64,000 bases of DNA from Muricea muricata (taxonomy: Eukaryota; Cnidaria; Anthozoa; Malacalcyonacea; Plexauridae): NCBI GenBank assembly GCA_963855995.1, contig OY979718.1, positions 29,979,282 through 30,043,281 on the forward strand. The letters are read 5' to 3'. Position numbers and translations under genes: made by a program. The notes beneath the pieces are model-generated. The model had not been told where the DNA came from. It worked only from the letters and a program-made list of their open reading frames with translations, and searched no databases. This document shows positions 11,273 to 23,200 of this stretch, piece after piece. Every line of letters begins with the position of its first letter. Within the stretch, counting starts at the first letter, position 1.

Positions 11273-13739
11273 TGCTAAAGTGAACGAGTTGAGCGCAATA
11301 ACGTACTGCAATGACGGACCTGAAAGAGACACAATAAATGGAAATTGCAGAACTTAGGAAGTCGGGAATCAGGTTTTTGGCGCTCAAACTATCGAGATGA
11401 GCGAAGTAACCCGTTGACATGAGAAACCGAAAACTCTCTAGTAAACTTAACAGAAACGATCTTAGAACCATCAAAATTGCGTTTTACCCATTCTAGAACG
11501 ATTTAAGCGTGAAAACATGCTCAAATCACCAATTAAAAATTGCTGTTTTAAATCGCTCAGGGTGACGTTTTAGAGCTTAAAATGATGTTTTCAGTGCTAA
11601 AGTGAACGAGTTGAGCGCAATAATGTACTGCAATGACGGACCTAAAAGAGACCCAATAAATGGAAATTGCAGAACTTAGCAAGTCGGGAATCATGTTTTC
11701 GGCGCTCAAACGATCGAGATGAGCGAAGTAACCGGTTGACATGAGAAACCTATAACTTTCTAGTAAACTGAACAGCAACGATCTTAGAACCATCAAAATT
11801 GCGTTTTAAGTGTTCTAGAAGCGATTTGAGCGTAAAAACATGCTCAAATCACCAACTAAAAATCGCCGTTTTATGTCGATCAGGGCGACGTTTTAGAGCT
11901 TAAAATGATGTTTTCAGTGCTAAAGTGAACGAGTTGAGTGCAATGATGTACTGCAATAACGGACCTAAAAGAGACCTTCTAAATGGAAATTGCAGCACTT
12001 AGCAAGTCGGGAATCACGTTTTCGGCGCTCAAACCATCGGGATAAGCGAAATGACATGTTGAAATGAGAAACCTATAACTTGCTTGTACACTGAACAGAA
12101 ACGATCTTAGAACTATAAAAATCGCGTTTTAAGCGCTCTAGAAGCGATTTGAACATAAAAACATGCTGAATCACCAACGAGAAGTTGCTGTTTTAAATCG
12201 ATCAGGGTGACGTTTTAGAGCTTAAAATGATGTTTTCAGTGCTAAAGTGAACGAGTTGAGCGCAATAATGTACTGCAATCACGGACCTAAAAGAGACCTA
12301 ATAAATGGAAATTGCAGAACTTAGCAAGTCGGGAATCAGGTTTTCGGCGCTCAAACTATCGAGATGAGCGAAGTAACCCGTTGACATGAGAAACCTATAA
12401 CTCTCTTGTAAACTGAAAAGAAACGATCTTAGAACCAGCAAAATTGCGTTTTAAGTGTTCTAGAAGCGATTTGAGCGTAAAAACATGCTCAAATCACTAA
12501 CTTAAAATCGTCGTTTTAAATCCATCAGGGTGACGTTTTAAAGCTTAAAATGATGTTTTGAGTGCTAAAGTGAACGAGTTGAGCGTAATGATGTACTGCA
12601 TTCACGGACCTAAAGAAGACCTAATAAATGGAAATTGCAGAACTTAGCAAGTCGGGAATCATGTTTTCTGCGCTCAAACTATCGAGATGAGCGAAGTAAC
12701 CCGTTGACATGAGAAACCTATAACTTTCTAGTAAACTGAACAGCAACGATCTTAGAACTATCAAAATTGCGTTTTAAGTGTTCTAGAAGCGATTTGAGCG
12801 TAAAAACATGCTCAAATCACCAACTAAAAATCGCCGTTTTATGTCGATCAGGGCGACGTTTTAGAGCTTAAAATGATATTTTCAGTGCTAAAGTGAACGA
12901 GTTGAGTGCAATGATGTACTGCAATAACGGACCTAAAAGAGACCTTCTAAATGGAAATTGCAGAACTTAGCAAGTCGGGAATCAGGTTTTCGTCGCTCAA
13001 ACCATCGGGATGAGCGAAATGACATGTTGAAATGAGAAACCTATAACTTGCTTGTACACTGAACAGAAACGATCTTAGAACCATCAAAATCGCGTTTTAA
13101 GCGTTCTAGAAGCGATTTGAACGTAAAAACATGCTCAAATCACCAACGAAAAATTGCTGTTTTAAATCGATCAGGGTGACGTTTTAGAGCTTAAAATTAT
13201 GTTTTCAGTGCTAAAGTGAACGAGTTGAGCGCAATAATGTACTGCAATGACGGACCTAAAAGAGACCCAATAAATGGAAATTGCAGAACTTAGCAAGTCG
13301 GGAATCAGGTTTTCGGCGCTCAAACCATCGGGATGAGTGAAATGACATGTTGAAATGAGAAACATATAACTTGCTTGTACACTGAACAGAAACGATCTTA
13401 GAACCGTAAAAATCGCGTTTTAAGTGTTCTAGAAGCAATTTGAGCGTAAAAACATGCTCAAATCACCAACTAAAAATCGCCGTTTTATGTCGATCAGGGC
13501 GACGTTTTAGAGCTTAAAATGATGTTTTCAGTGCTAAAGTGAACGAGTTGAGTGCAATGATGTACTGCAATAACGAACCTAAAAGAGACCTTCTAAATGG
13601 AAATTGCAGAACTTAGCAAGTCGGGAATCACGTTTTCGGCGCTCAAACCATCGGGATAAGCGAAATGACATGTTGAAATGAGAAACCTATAACTTGCTTG
13701 TACACTGAACACAAACGATCTTAGAACAATCAAAATCGC

Positions 13740-13846
13740 GTTTTAAGCGTTCTAGAAGTGATTTGAGCGTAAAAATATGCTCAAATCACCAACTTAAAAT
13801 TGCCGTTTTAAATCGATCATGGTGACGTTTTAGAACTTAAAATGAT
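13740..13846 (+). repeat. Ancestral sub-unit X (107 bp) of the monomer
   Basis: First third of the reference monomer. It begins GTTTTAAGCGTTCTAG and reaches GATTTGAGCG at base 30, the same layout as Y and Z with one base fewer. From 13,770 to 13,815 it aligns without gaps to Y 13,878-13,923, with 30 identical columns of 46 by hand count. Shared words there include AATCAC, CTAAAA/TTAAAA and TAAAT. Its tail TTAGAAC followed by AAAAT resembles the tail of Z. It holds the conserved palindrome and the hairpin-forming dyad. Confidence 0.85.
13750..13757. repeat. Conserved 8-bp palindrome TTCTAGAA (XbaI core)
   Basis: TCTAGA occurs once in nearly every monomer at base 12-17 of sub-unit X, as TTCTAGAA or GCTCTAGAAG. 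The array should therefore give an XbaI ladder with a step of about 323 bp. Exceptions seen: TTCAAGAA near 54,400, CTCTGGAAG near 53,432 and 59,239, and CATTTTAGAAC near 14,715, 24,394 and 25,040. Extra sites arise in the Y tail as AAGTCTAGAATC near 20,072, 28,782, 56,849 and 62,656. Confidence 0.9.
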
Positions 13847-13954
13847 GTTTTCAGTGCTAAAGTGAACGAGTTGAGCACAATAATGTACTGCAATCACGGA
13901 CCTAAAAGAGACCTAATAAATGGAAATTGCAGAACTTAGCAAGTCGGGAATCAG
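13847..13954 (+). repeat. Ancestral sub-unit Y (108 bp) of the monomer
   Basis: Second third of the reference monomer. It begins GTTTTCAGTGCTAAAG and has GTTGAG at about base 24-29, in register with the GATGAG of Z and the TTTGAG of X. Over the first 31 columns Y and Z are identical at 21 by hand count. Y carries many of the bases that separate the sub-families: GCGCAA/GTGCAA/GCACAA, AATCACGG/AATGACGG/AATAACGG/ATTCACGG, and CTAATAAATGG/CTTCTAAATGG/CCAATAAATGG/CATATAAATGG. Confidence 0.85.
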
Positions 13955-14062
13955 GTTTTCGGCGCTCAAACTATCGAGATGAGAGAAGTAACCCGTTGAC
14001 ATGAGAAACCGAAAACTCTCTAGTAAACTTAACAGAAACGATCTTAGAACCATCAAAATTGC
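13955..14062 (+). repeat. Ancestral sub-unit Z (108 bp) of the monomer
   Basis: Last third of the reference monomer. It begins GTTTTCGGCGCTCAAAC and then carries ATCGAGATGAG, in register with the GAGTTGAG of Y. After a one-base gap its CTAGTAAAC aligns with CTAATAAAT of Y, and its CGATCTTAG aligns with AGAACTTAG of Y. It separates the sub-families by AACCGAAAACTCTC, AACCTATAACTTTC, AACCTATAACTCTC, AACTTGCTTGTACAC and AACTTGCTTGTAAAC. In the e' sub-family the opening box is ATTTT instead of GTTTT. Confidence 0.85.
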
Positions 14063-16714
14063 GTTTTACCCATTCTAGAACGATTTGAGCGTGAAAACAT
14101 GCTCAAATCACCAACTAAAAATTGCTGTTTTAAATCGCTCAGGGTGACGTTTTAGAGCTTAAAATGATGTTTTCAGTGCTAAAGTGAACGAGTTGAGCGC
14201 AATAATGTACTGCAATGACGGACCTAAAAGAGACCCAATAAATGGAAATTTCAGAACTTAGCAAGTCGTGAATCATGTTTTCGGCGCTCAAACTATCGAG
14301 ATGAGCGAAGTAACCGGTTGACATTAGAAACCTATAACTTTCTAGTAAACTGAACAGCAACGATCTTAGAACCATCAAAATTGCGTTTTAAGTGTTCTAG
14401 AAGCGATTTGAGCGTAAAAACATGCTCAAATCACCAACTAAAAATCGCCGTTTTATGTCGATCAGGGCGACGTTTTAGAGCTTAAAATGATGTTTTCAGT
14501 GCTAAAGTGAACGAGTTAAGTGCAATGATGTACTGCAATAACGGACCTAAAGGAGATCTTCTAAATGGAAATTGCAGAACTTAGCAAGTCGGGAATCACG
14601 TTTTCGGCGCTCAAAATATCGCGATAAGCGAAATGACATGTTGAAATGAGAAACCGAAAACTCTCTAGTAAACTTAACAGAAACGATCTTAGAACCATCA
14701 AAATTGCGTTTTACCCATTTTAGAACGATTTGAGCGTGAAAACATGCTCAAATCACCAACTAAAAATTGCTGTTTCAAATCGCTCAGGGTGACGTTTTAG
14801 AGCCTAAAATGATGTTTTCAGTGCTAAAGTGAACGAGTTGAGCGCAATAATGTACTGCAATGACGGACCTAAAAGAGACCCAATAAATGGAAATTGCAGA
14901 ACTTAGCAAGTCGGGAATCATGTTTTCGGCGCTCAAACTATCGAGATGAGCGAAGTAACCCGTTGACATGAGAAACCTATAACTTTCTAGTAAACTGAAC
15001 AGCAACGATCTTAGAACCATCAAAATTGCGTTTTAAGTCTTCTAGAAGCGATTTGAGCGTAAAAACATGCTCAAATCACCAACTAAAAATCGCCGTTTTA
15101 TGTCGATCAGGGCGACGTTTTAGAGCTTAAAATGATATTTTCAGTGCTAAAGTGAACGAGTTGAGTGCAATGATGTACTGCAATAACGGACCTAAAAGAG
15201 ACCTTCTAAATGGAAATTGCAGAACTTAGCAAGTCGGGAATCACGTTTTCGGCGCTCAAAATATCGGGATAAGCGAAATTACATGTTGAAATGAGAAACC
15301 TATAACTTGCTTTTACACTGAACAGAAACGATCTTAGAACTATAAAAATCGCGTTTTAAGCGCTCTAGAAGCGATTTGAACGTAAAAACATGCTGAATCA
15401 CCAACGAGAAGTTGCTGTTTTAAATCGATCAGGGTGACGTTTTAGAGCTTAAAATGATGTTTTCAGTGCTAAAGTGAACGAGTTCAGCGCAATGATGTAC
15501 TGCAATCACGGACCTAAAAGAGACCTTCTAAATGGTAATTGCAGAACTTAGCAAGTTGGGAATCAGGTTTTTGGCGCTCAAACCAACGGGATGAGCGAAA
15601 TGACATGTTGAAATGAGAAACCTATAACTTGCTTGTAAACTGAAAAGAAACGATCTTAGAACAATCAAAATCGCGTTTTAAGCGTTCTAGAAGTGATTTG
15701 AGCGTAAAAATATGCTCAAATCACCAGCTTAAAATTGCCCTTTTAAATCGATCAGGGTGACGTTTTAGAACTTAAAATGATGTTTTCAGTGCTAAAGTGA
15801 ACGAGTTGAGCGCAATGATGTACTGCAATCACGGACCTAAAAGAGACCTAATAAATGGTAATTGCAGAACTTAGCAAGTTGAGAATCATGTTTTAGGCGC
15901 TCAAACCTACGGGATGAGCGAAATGACATGTTGAAATGAGAAACCTATAACTTGCTTGTAAACTGAAAAGAAACGATCTTAGAACAATCAAAATCGCGTT
16001 TTAAGCGTTCTAGAAGTGATTTGAGCGTAAAAATATGCTCAAATCACCAACTTAAAATTGCCGTTTTAAATCGATCAGGGTGACGTTTTAGAACTTAAAA
16101 TGATGTTTTCTGTGCTAAAGTGAACGAGTTGAGCGCAATAACGTACTGCAATGACGGACCTGAAAGAGACACAATAAATGGAAATTGCAGAACTTAGCAA
16201 GTCGGGAATCAGGTTTTCGGCGCTCAAACTATCGAGATGAGCGAAGTAACCCGTTGACATGAGAAACCGAAAACTCTCTAGTAAACTTAACAGAAACGAT
16301 CTTAGAACCATCAAAATTGCGTTTTACCCATTCTAGAACGATTTGAGCGTGAAAACATGCTCAAATCACCCACTAAAAATTGCTGTTTTAAATCGCTCAG
16401 GGTGACGTTTTAGAGGTTAAAATGATGTTTTCAGTGCTAAAGTGAACGAGTTGAGCGCAATAATGTACTGCAATGACGGACCTAAAAGAGACCCAATAAA
16501 TGGAAATTGCAGAACTTAGCAAGTCGGGAATCATGTTTTCGGCGCTCAAACTATCGAGATGAGCGAAGTAACCCGTTGACAAAAGAAACCTATAACTTTC
16601 TAGTAAACTGAACAGCAACGATCTTAGAACCATCAAAATTGCGTTTTAAGTGTTCTAGAAGCGATTTGAGCGTAAAAACATGCTCAAATCACCAACTAAA
16701 AATCGCCGTTTTAT

Positions 16715-19700
16715 GTCGATCAGGGCGACGTTTTAGAGCTTAAAATGATGTTTTCAGTGCTAAAGTGAACGAGTTGAGTGCAATGATGTACTGCAATAAC
16801 GGACCTAAAAGAGACCTTCTAAATGGAAATTGCAGAACTTAGCAAGTCGGGAATCACGTTTTCGGCGCTCAAACCATCGGGATAAGTGAAATGACATGTT
16901 GAAATGAGAAACCTATAACTTGCTTGTACACTGAACAGAAACGATCTTAGAACTATAAAAATCGCGTTTTAAGCGCTCTAGAAGCGATTTGAACGTAAAA
17001 ACCTGCTGAAATCACCAACGAAAAGTTGCTTTTTTAAATCGATCAGGGTGACGTTTTAGAGCTTAAAGTGATGTTTTCAGTGCTAAAGTGAACGAGTTGA
17101 GCGCAATAATGTACTGCAATCACGGACCTAAAAGAGACCTAATAAATGGAAATTGGAGAACTTAGCAAGTCGGGAATCAGGTTTTCGGCGCTCAAACTAT
17201 CGAGATGAGCGAAGTAACCCGTTGACATGAGAAACCTATAACTCTCTTGTAAACTGAAAAGAAACGATCTTAGAACTAGCAAAATTGCGTTTTAAGTGTT
17301 CTAGAAGCGATTTGAGCGTAAAAACATGCTCAAATCACTAACTTAAAATCGCCGATTTAAATCGATCAGGGTGACGTTTTAGAGCTTAAAATGATGTTTT
17401 CAATGCTAAAGTGAACGAGTTGAAGGCAATGATGTACTGCAATCACGGACCTAAAAGAGACCTTCTAAATGGTAATTGCAGAACTTAGCAAGTTATGAAT
17501 CAGGTTTTTGGCGCTCAAACCTACGGGATGAGCGAAATGACATGTTGAAATGAGAAACCTTTAACTTGCTTGTAAAGTGAAAAGAAACGATCTTAGAACA
17601 ATCAAAATCGCGTTTTAAGCGTTCTAGAAGTGATTTGAGCGTAAAAATACGCTCAAATCACCAACTTAAAATTGCCGTTTTAAATCGATCAGGGTGACGT
17701 TTTAGAACTTAAAATGATGTTTTCTGTGCTAAAGTGAACGAGTTGAGCGCAATAACGTACTGCAATGACGGACCTGAAAGAGACACAATAAATGGAAATT
17801 GCAGAACTTAGGAAGTCGGGAATCAGGTTTTCGGCGCTCAAACTATCGAGATGAGCGAAGTAACCCGTTGACATGAGAAACCGAAAACTCTCTAGTAAAC
17901 TTAACAGAAACGATCTTAGAACCATCAAAATTGCGTTTTACCCATTCTAGAACGATTTGAGCGTGAAAACATGCTCAAATCACCAACTAAAAATTGCTGT
18001 TTTAAATCGCTCAGGGTGAAGTTTTAGAGCTTAAAATGATGTTTTCAGTGCTAAAGTGAACGAGTTGAGCGCAATAATGTACTGCAATGACGGACCTAAA
18101 AGAGACCCAATAAATGGAAATTGCAGAACTTAGCAAGTCGGGAATCATGTTTTCGGCGCTCAAACTATCGAGATGAGCGAAGTAACCCGTTGACATAAGA
18201 AACCTATAACTTTCTAGTAAACTGAACAGCAACGATCTTAGAACCATCAAAATTGCGTTTTAAGTGTTCTAGAAGCGATTTGAGCGTAAAAACATGCTCA
18301 AATCACCAACTAAAAATCGCCATTTTATGTCGATCAGGGCGACGTTTTAGAGCTTAAAATGATGTTTTCAGTGCTAAAGTGAACGAGTTGAGTGCAATGA
18401 TGTACTGCAATAACGGACCTAAAAGAGACCTTCTAAATGGAAATTGCAGAACTTAGCAAGTCGGGAATCACGTTTTCGGCGCTCAAACCATCGGGATAAG
18501 TGAAATGACATGTTGAAATGAGAAACCTATAACTTGCTTGTACACTGAACAGAAACGATCTTAGAACTATAAAAATCGCGTTTTAAGCGCTCTAGAAGCG
18601 ATTTGAACGTAAAAACCTGCTGAAATCACCAACGAAAAGTTGCTTTTTTAAATCGATCAGGGTGACGTTTTAGAGCTTAAAGTGATGTTTTCAGTGCTAA
18701 AGTGAACGAGTTGAGCGCAATAATGTACTGCAATCACGGACCTAAAAGAGACCTAATAAATGGAAATTGGAGAACTTAGCAAGTCGGGAATCAGGTTTTC
18801 GGCGCTCAAACTATCGAGATGAGCGAAGTAACCCGTTGACATGAGAAACCTATAACTCTCTTGTAAACTGAAAAGAAACGATCTTAGAACTAGCAAAATT
18901 GCGTTTTAAGTGTTCTAGAAGCGATTTGAGCGTAAAAACATGCTCAAATCACTAACTTAAAATCGCCGATTTAAATCGATCAGGGTGACGTTTTAGAGCT
19001 TAAAATGATGTTTTCAATGCTAAAGTGAACGAGTTGAAGGCAATGATGTACTGCAATCACGGACCTAAAAGAGACCTTCTAAATGGTAATTGCAGAACTT
19101 AGCAAGTTATGAATCAGGTTTTTGGCGCTCAAACCTACGGGATGAGCGAAATGACATGTTGAAATGAGAAACCTATAACTTGCTTGTAAAGTGAAAAGAA
19201 ACGATCTTAGAACAATCAAAATCGCGTTTTAAGCGTTCTAGAAGTGATTTGAGCGTAAAAATACGCTCAAATCACCAACTTAAAATTGCCGTTTTAAATC
19301 GATCAGGGTGACGTTTTAGAACTTAAAATGATGTTTTCTGTGCTAAAGTGAACGAGTTGAGCGCAATAACGTACTGCAATGACGGACCTGAAAGAGACAC
19401 AATAAATGGAAATTGCAGAACTTAGGAAGTCGGGAATCAGGTTTTCGGCGCTCAAACTATCGAGATGAGCGAAGTAACCCGTTGACATGAGAAACCGAAA
19501 ACTCTCTAGTAAACTTAACAGAAACGATCTTAGAACCATCAAAATTGCGTTTTACCCATTCTAGAACGATTTGAGCGTGAAAACATGCTCAAATCACCAA
19601 CTAAAAATTGCTGTTTTAAATCGCTCAGGGTGAAGTTTTAGAGCTTAAAATGATGTTTTCAGTGCTAAAGTGAACGAGTTGAGCGCAATAATGTACTGCA

Positions 19701-19942
19701 ATGACGGACCTAAAAGAGACCCAATAAATGGAAATTGCAGAACTTAGCAAGTCGGGAATCATGTTTTCGGCGCTCAAACTATCGAGATGAGCGAAGTAAC
19801 CCGTTGACATAAGAAACCTATAACTTTCTAGTAAACTGAACAGCAACGATCTTAGAACCATCAAAATTGCGTTTTAAGTGTTCTAGAAGCGATTTGAGCG
19901 TAAAAACATGCTCAAATCACCAACTAAAAATCGCCATTTTAT
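16715..19942 (+). repeat. Two tandem 5-mers (2 x 1,614 bp) present only in copy A
   Basis: 16,715-18,328 and 18,329-19,942 match at offset 1,614. Shared private variants: GGGATAAGTGAAATG, AAAACCTGCTG, TTGGAGAACTTAG, CGCCGATTTAAATCG and AAGTTATGAATC. The only differences noticed are single bases, for example CCTTTAAC (17,570) against CCTATAAC (19,184). The match runs on to about 20,070, where the second copy has AAGTCTAGAATC. Copy B has a single copy (about 27,040-28,650). Either A gained five monomers after the A/B duplication or B lost them. Confidence 0.85.
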
Positions 19943-20298
19943 GTCGATCAGGGCGACGTTTTAGAGCTTAAAATGATGTTTTCAGTGCTAAAGTGAACGA
20001 GTTGAGTGCAATGATGTACTGCAATAACGGACCTAAAAGAGACCTTCTAAATGGAAATTGCAGAACTTAGCAAGTCTAGAATCACGTTTTCGGCGCTCAA
20101 ACCATCGGGATAAGCGAAATGACATGTTGAAATGAGAAACCTATAACTTGCTTGTACACTGAACAGAAACGATCTTAGAACTATAAAAATCGCGTTTTAA
20201 GCGCTCTAGAAGCGATTTGAACGTAAAAACATGCTGAAATCACCAACGAAAAGTTGCTGTTTTAAATCGATCAGGGTGACGTTTTAGAGCTTAAAATG

Positions 20299-23200
20299 AT
20301 GTTTTCAGTGCTAAAGTGAACGAGTTGAGCGCAATAATGTACTGCAATCACGGACCTAAAAGAGACCATATAAATGGAAATTGCAGAACTTAGCAAGTCG
20401 GGAATCATGTTTTCGGCGCTCAAACTATCGAGATGAGCGAAGTAACCCGTTGACATGAGAAACCTATAACTCTCTTGTAAACTTAAAAGAAACGATCTTA
20501 GAACCAGCAAAATTGCGTTTTAAGTGTTCTAGAAGCGATTTGAGCGTAAAAACATGCTCAAATCACTAACTTAAAATCGTCGTTTTAAATCCATCAGAGT
20601 GACGTTTTAGAGCTTAAAATGATGTTTTCAGTGCTAAAGTGAACGAGTTGAGCGCAATGATGTACTGCAATCACGGACCTAAAAGATACCTTCTAAATGG
20701 TAATTGCAGAACTTAGCAAGTTGGGGATCAGGTTTTTGGCGCTCAAACCAACGGGATGAGCGAAATGACATGTTGAAATGAGAAACCTATAACTTGCTTG
20801 TAAACTGAAAAGAAACGATCTTAGAACAATAAAAATCGCGTTTTAAGCGTTCTAGAAGTGATTTGAGCGTAAAAATATGCTCAAATCACCAACTTAAAAT
20901 TGCCGTTTTAAATTGATCAGGGTGACGTTTTAGAACTTAAGATTTTTTCTGTGCTAAAGTGAACGAGTTGAGCGCAATAACGTACTGCAATGACGGACCT
21001 GAAAGAGACACAATAAATGGAAATTGCAGAACTTAGGAAGTCGGGAATCAGGTTTTTGGCGCTCAAACTATCGAGATGAGCGAAGTAACCCGTTGACATG
21101 AGAAACCGAAAACTCTCTAGTAAACTTAACAGAAACGATCTTAGAACCATCAAAATTGCGTTTTACCCATTCTAGAACGATTTAAGCGTGAAAACATGCT
21201 CAAATCACCAACTAAAAATTGCTGTTTTAAATCGCTCAGGGTGACGTTTTAGAGCTTAAAATGATGTTTTCAGTGCTAAAGTGAACGAGTTGAGCGCAAT
21301 AATGTACTGCAATGACGGACCTAAAAGAGACCCAATAAATGGAAATTGCAGAACTTAGCAAGTCGGGAATCATGTTTTCGGCGCTCAAACGATCGAGATG
21401 AGCGAAGTAACCGGTTGACATGAGAAACCTATAACTTTCTAGTAAACTGAACAGCAACGATCTTAGAACCATCAAAATTGCGTTTTAAGTGTTCTAGAAG
21501 CGATTTGAGCGTAAAAACATGCTCAAATCACCAACTAAAAATCGCCGTTTTATGTCGATCAGGGCGACGTTTTAGAGCTTAAAATGATGTTTTCAGTGCT
21601 AAAGTGAACGAGTTGAGTGCAATGATGTACTGCAATAACGGACCTAAAAGAGACCTTCTAAATGGAAATTGCAGCACTTAGCAAGTCGGGAATCACGTTT
21701 TCGGCGCTCAAACCATCGGGATAAGCGAAATGACATGTTGAAATGAGAAACCTATAACTTGCTTGTACACTGAACAGAAACGATCTTAGAACTATAAAAA
21801 TCGCGTTTTAAGCGCTCTAGAAGCGATTTGAACATAAAAACATGCTGAATCATCAACGAGAAGTTGCTGTTTTAAATCGATCAGGGTGACGTTTTAGAGC
21901 TTAAAATGATGTTTTCAGTGCTAAAGTGAACGAGTTGAGCGCAATAATGTACTGCAATCACGGACCTAAAAGAGACCTAATAAATGGAAATTGCAGAACT
22001 TAGCAAGTCGGGAATCAGGTTTTCGGCGCTCAAACTATCGAGATGAGCGAAGTAACCCGTTGACATGAGAAACCTATAACTCTCTTGTAAACTGAAAAGA
22101 AACGATCTTAGAACCAGCAAAATTGCGTTTTAAGTGTTCTAGAAGCGATTTGAGCGTAAAAACATGCTCAAATCACTAACTTAAAATCGTCGTTTTAAAT
22201 CCATCAGGGTGACGTTTTAAAGCTTAAAATGATGTTTTGAGTGCTAAAGTGAACGAGTTGAGCGTAATGATGTACTGCATTCACGGACCTAAAGAAGACC
22301 TAATAAATGGAAATTGCAGAACTTAGCAAGTCGGGAATCATGTTTTCTGCGCTCAAACTATCGAGATGAGCGAAGTAACCCGTTGACATGAGAAACCTAT
22401 AACTTTCTAGTAAACTGAACAGCAACGATCTTAGAACTATCAAAATTGCGTTTTAAGTGTTCTAGAAGCGATTTGAGCGTAAAAACATGCTCAAATCACC
22501 AACTAAAAATCGCCGTTTTATGTCGATCAGGGCGACGTTTTAGAGCTTAAAATGATATTTTCAGTGCTAAAGTGAACGAGTTGAGTGCAATGATGTACTG
22601 CAATAACGGACCTAAAAGAGACCTTCTAAATGGAAATTGCAGAACTTAGCAAGTCGGGAATCAGGTTTTCGTCGCTCAAACCATCGGGATGAGCGAAATG
22701 ACATGTTGAAATGAGAAACCTATAACTTGCTTGTACACTGAACAGAAACGATCTTAGAACCATCAAAATCGCGTTTTAAGCGTTCTAGAAGCGATTTGAA
22801 CGTAAAAACATGCTCAAATCACCAACGAAAAATTGCTGTTTTAAATCGATCAGGGTGACGTTTTAGAGCTTAAAATTATGTTTTCAGTGCTAAAGTGAAC
22901 GAGTTGAGCGCAATAATGTACTGCAATGACGGACCTAAAAGAGACCCAATAAATGGAAATTGCAGAACTTAGCAAGTCGGGAATCAGGTTTTCGGCGCTC
23001 AAACCATCGGGATGAGTGAAATGACATGTTGAAATGAGAAACATATAACTTGCTTGTACACTGAACAGAAACGATCTTAGAACCGTAAAAATCGCGTTTT
23101 AAGTGTTCTAGAAGCAATTTGAGCGTAAAAACATGCTCAAATCACCAACTAAAAATCGCCGTTTTATGTCGATCAGGGCGACGTTTTAGAGCTTAAAATG

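Larger units (their letters stand above)
13740..14062 (+). repeat. Reference satellite monomer (323 bp; X-Y-Z)
   Basis: This monomer is used here to define phase. It starts at the GTTTT of GCGTTTTAAGCG and ends just before the GTTTT of the next copy at 14,063. In order it contains the TTCTAGAA palindrome, a dyad (13,758-13,789), two further GTTTT boxes (13,805 and 13,827), the Y box (13,847) and the Z box (13,955). Hand counting 300 bases of it gives about 37% GC. Other monomers differ by scattered substitutions and by 1-3 base indels. Common ones are TTCTAGAACG instead of TTCTAGAAGCG (one base shorter) and GCTGAATCACC instead of GCTGAAATCACC. The length is not a multiple of three, so no reading frame can run from one monomer into the next. 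Confidence 0.95.
10620..20298 (+). repeat. Giant tandem repeat, copy A (9,679 bp, 30 monomers)
   Basis: Matches the following sequence at offset 9,679 from about 10,620, just after AAAATTATG (copy A) against AAAATGATG (before copy B). Only a handful of differences were noticed, such as CACCAACGAG/CATCAACGAG (12,172/21,851) and GGTTGACATT/GGTTGGCATT (14,319/23,998). Private landmarks in both copies: AAGATTTTTTCTG (11,260; 20,939), AAACGATCGAG (11,709; 21,388), GATGAGTGAAATG (13,331; 23,010) and AAAGGAGATC (14,550; 24,229). Copy A contains a 5-mer tandem duplication (16,715-19,942) that B lacks. No e' monomer was seen inside it. Confidence 0.87.

Noticed and set aside
13256..13438. Overlapping minus-strand frames at 13,171-13,365 and 13,256-13,438, repeated at 22,850-23,044 and 22,935-23,117.
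   Set aside because: Both come from the same hybrid monomer and appear twice only because the A/B block is duplicated.
13940..13990. CENP-B box (TTCG, four bases, A, two bases, CGGG).
   Set aside because: TTCG and CGGG do occur in type c and e Z sub-units, but 13 bases apart instead of 7 and without the required A. The reverse-strand search around ACCCGTTGAC also fails.
13955..14062. Bacterial-type promoter: TTGACA followed by TATAAC in most Z sub-units.
   Set aside because: The gap between the two hexamers is about 9 bases rather than about 17, the words occur in nearly all monomers, and the context is a eukaryotic satellite with no downstream gene.
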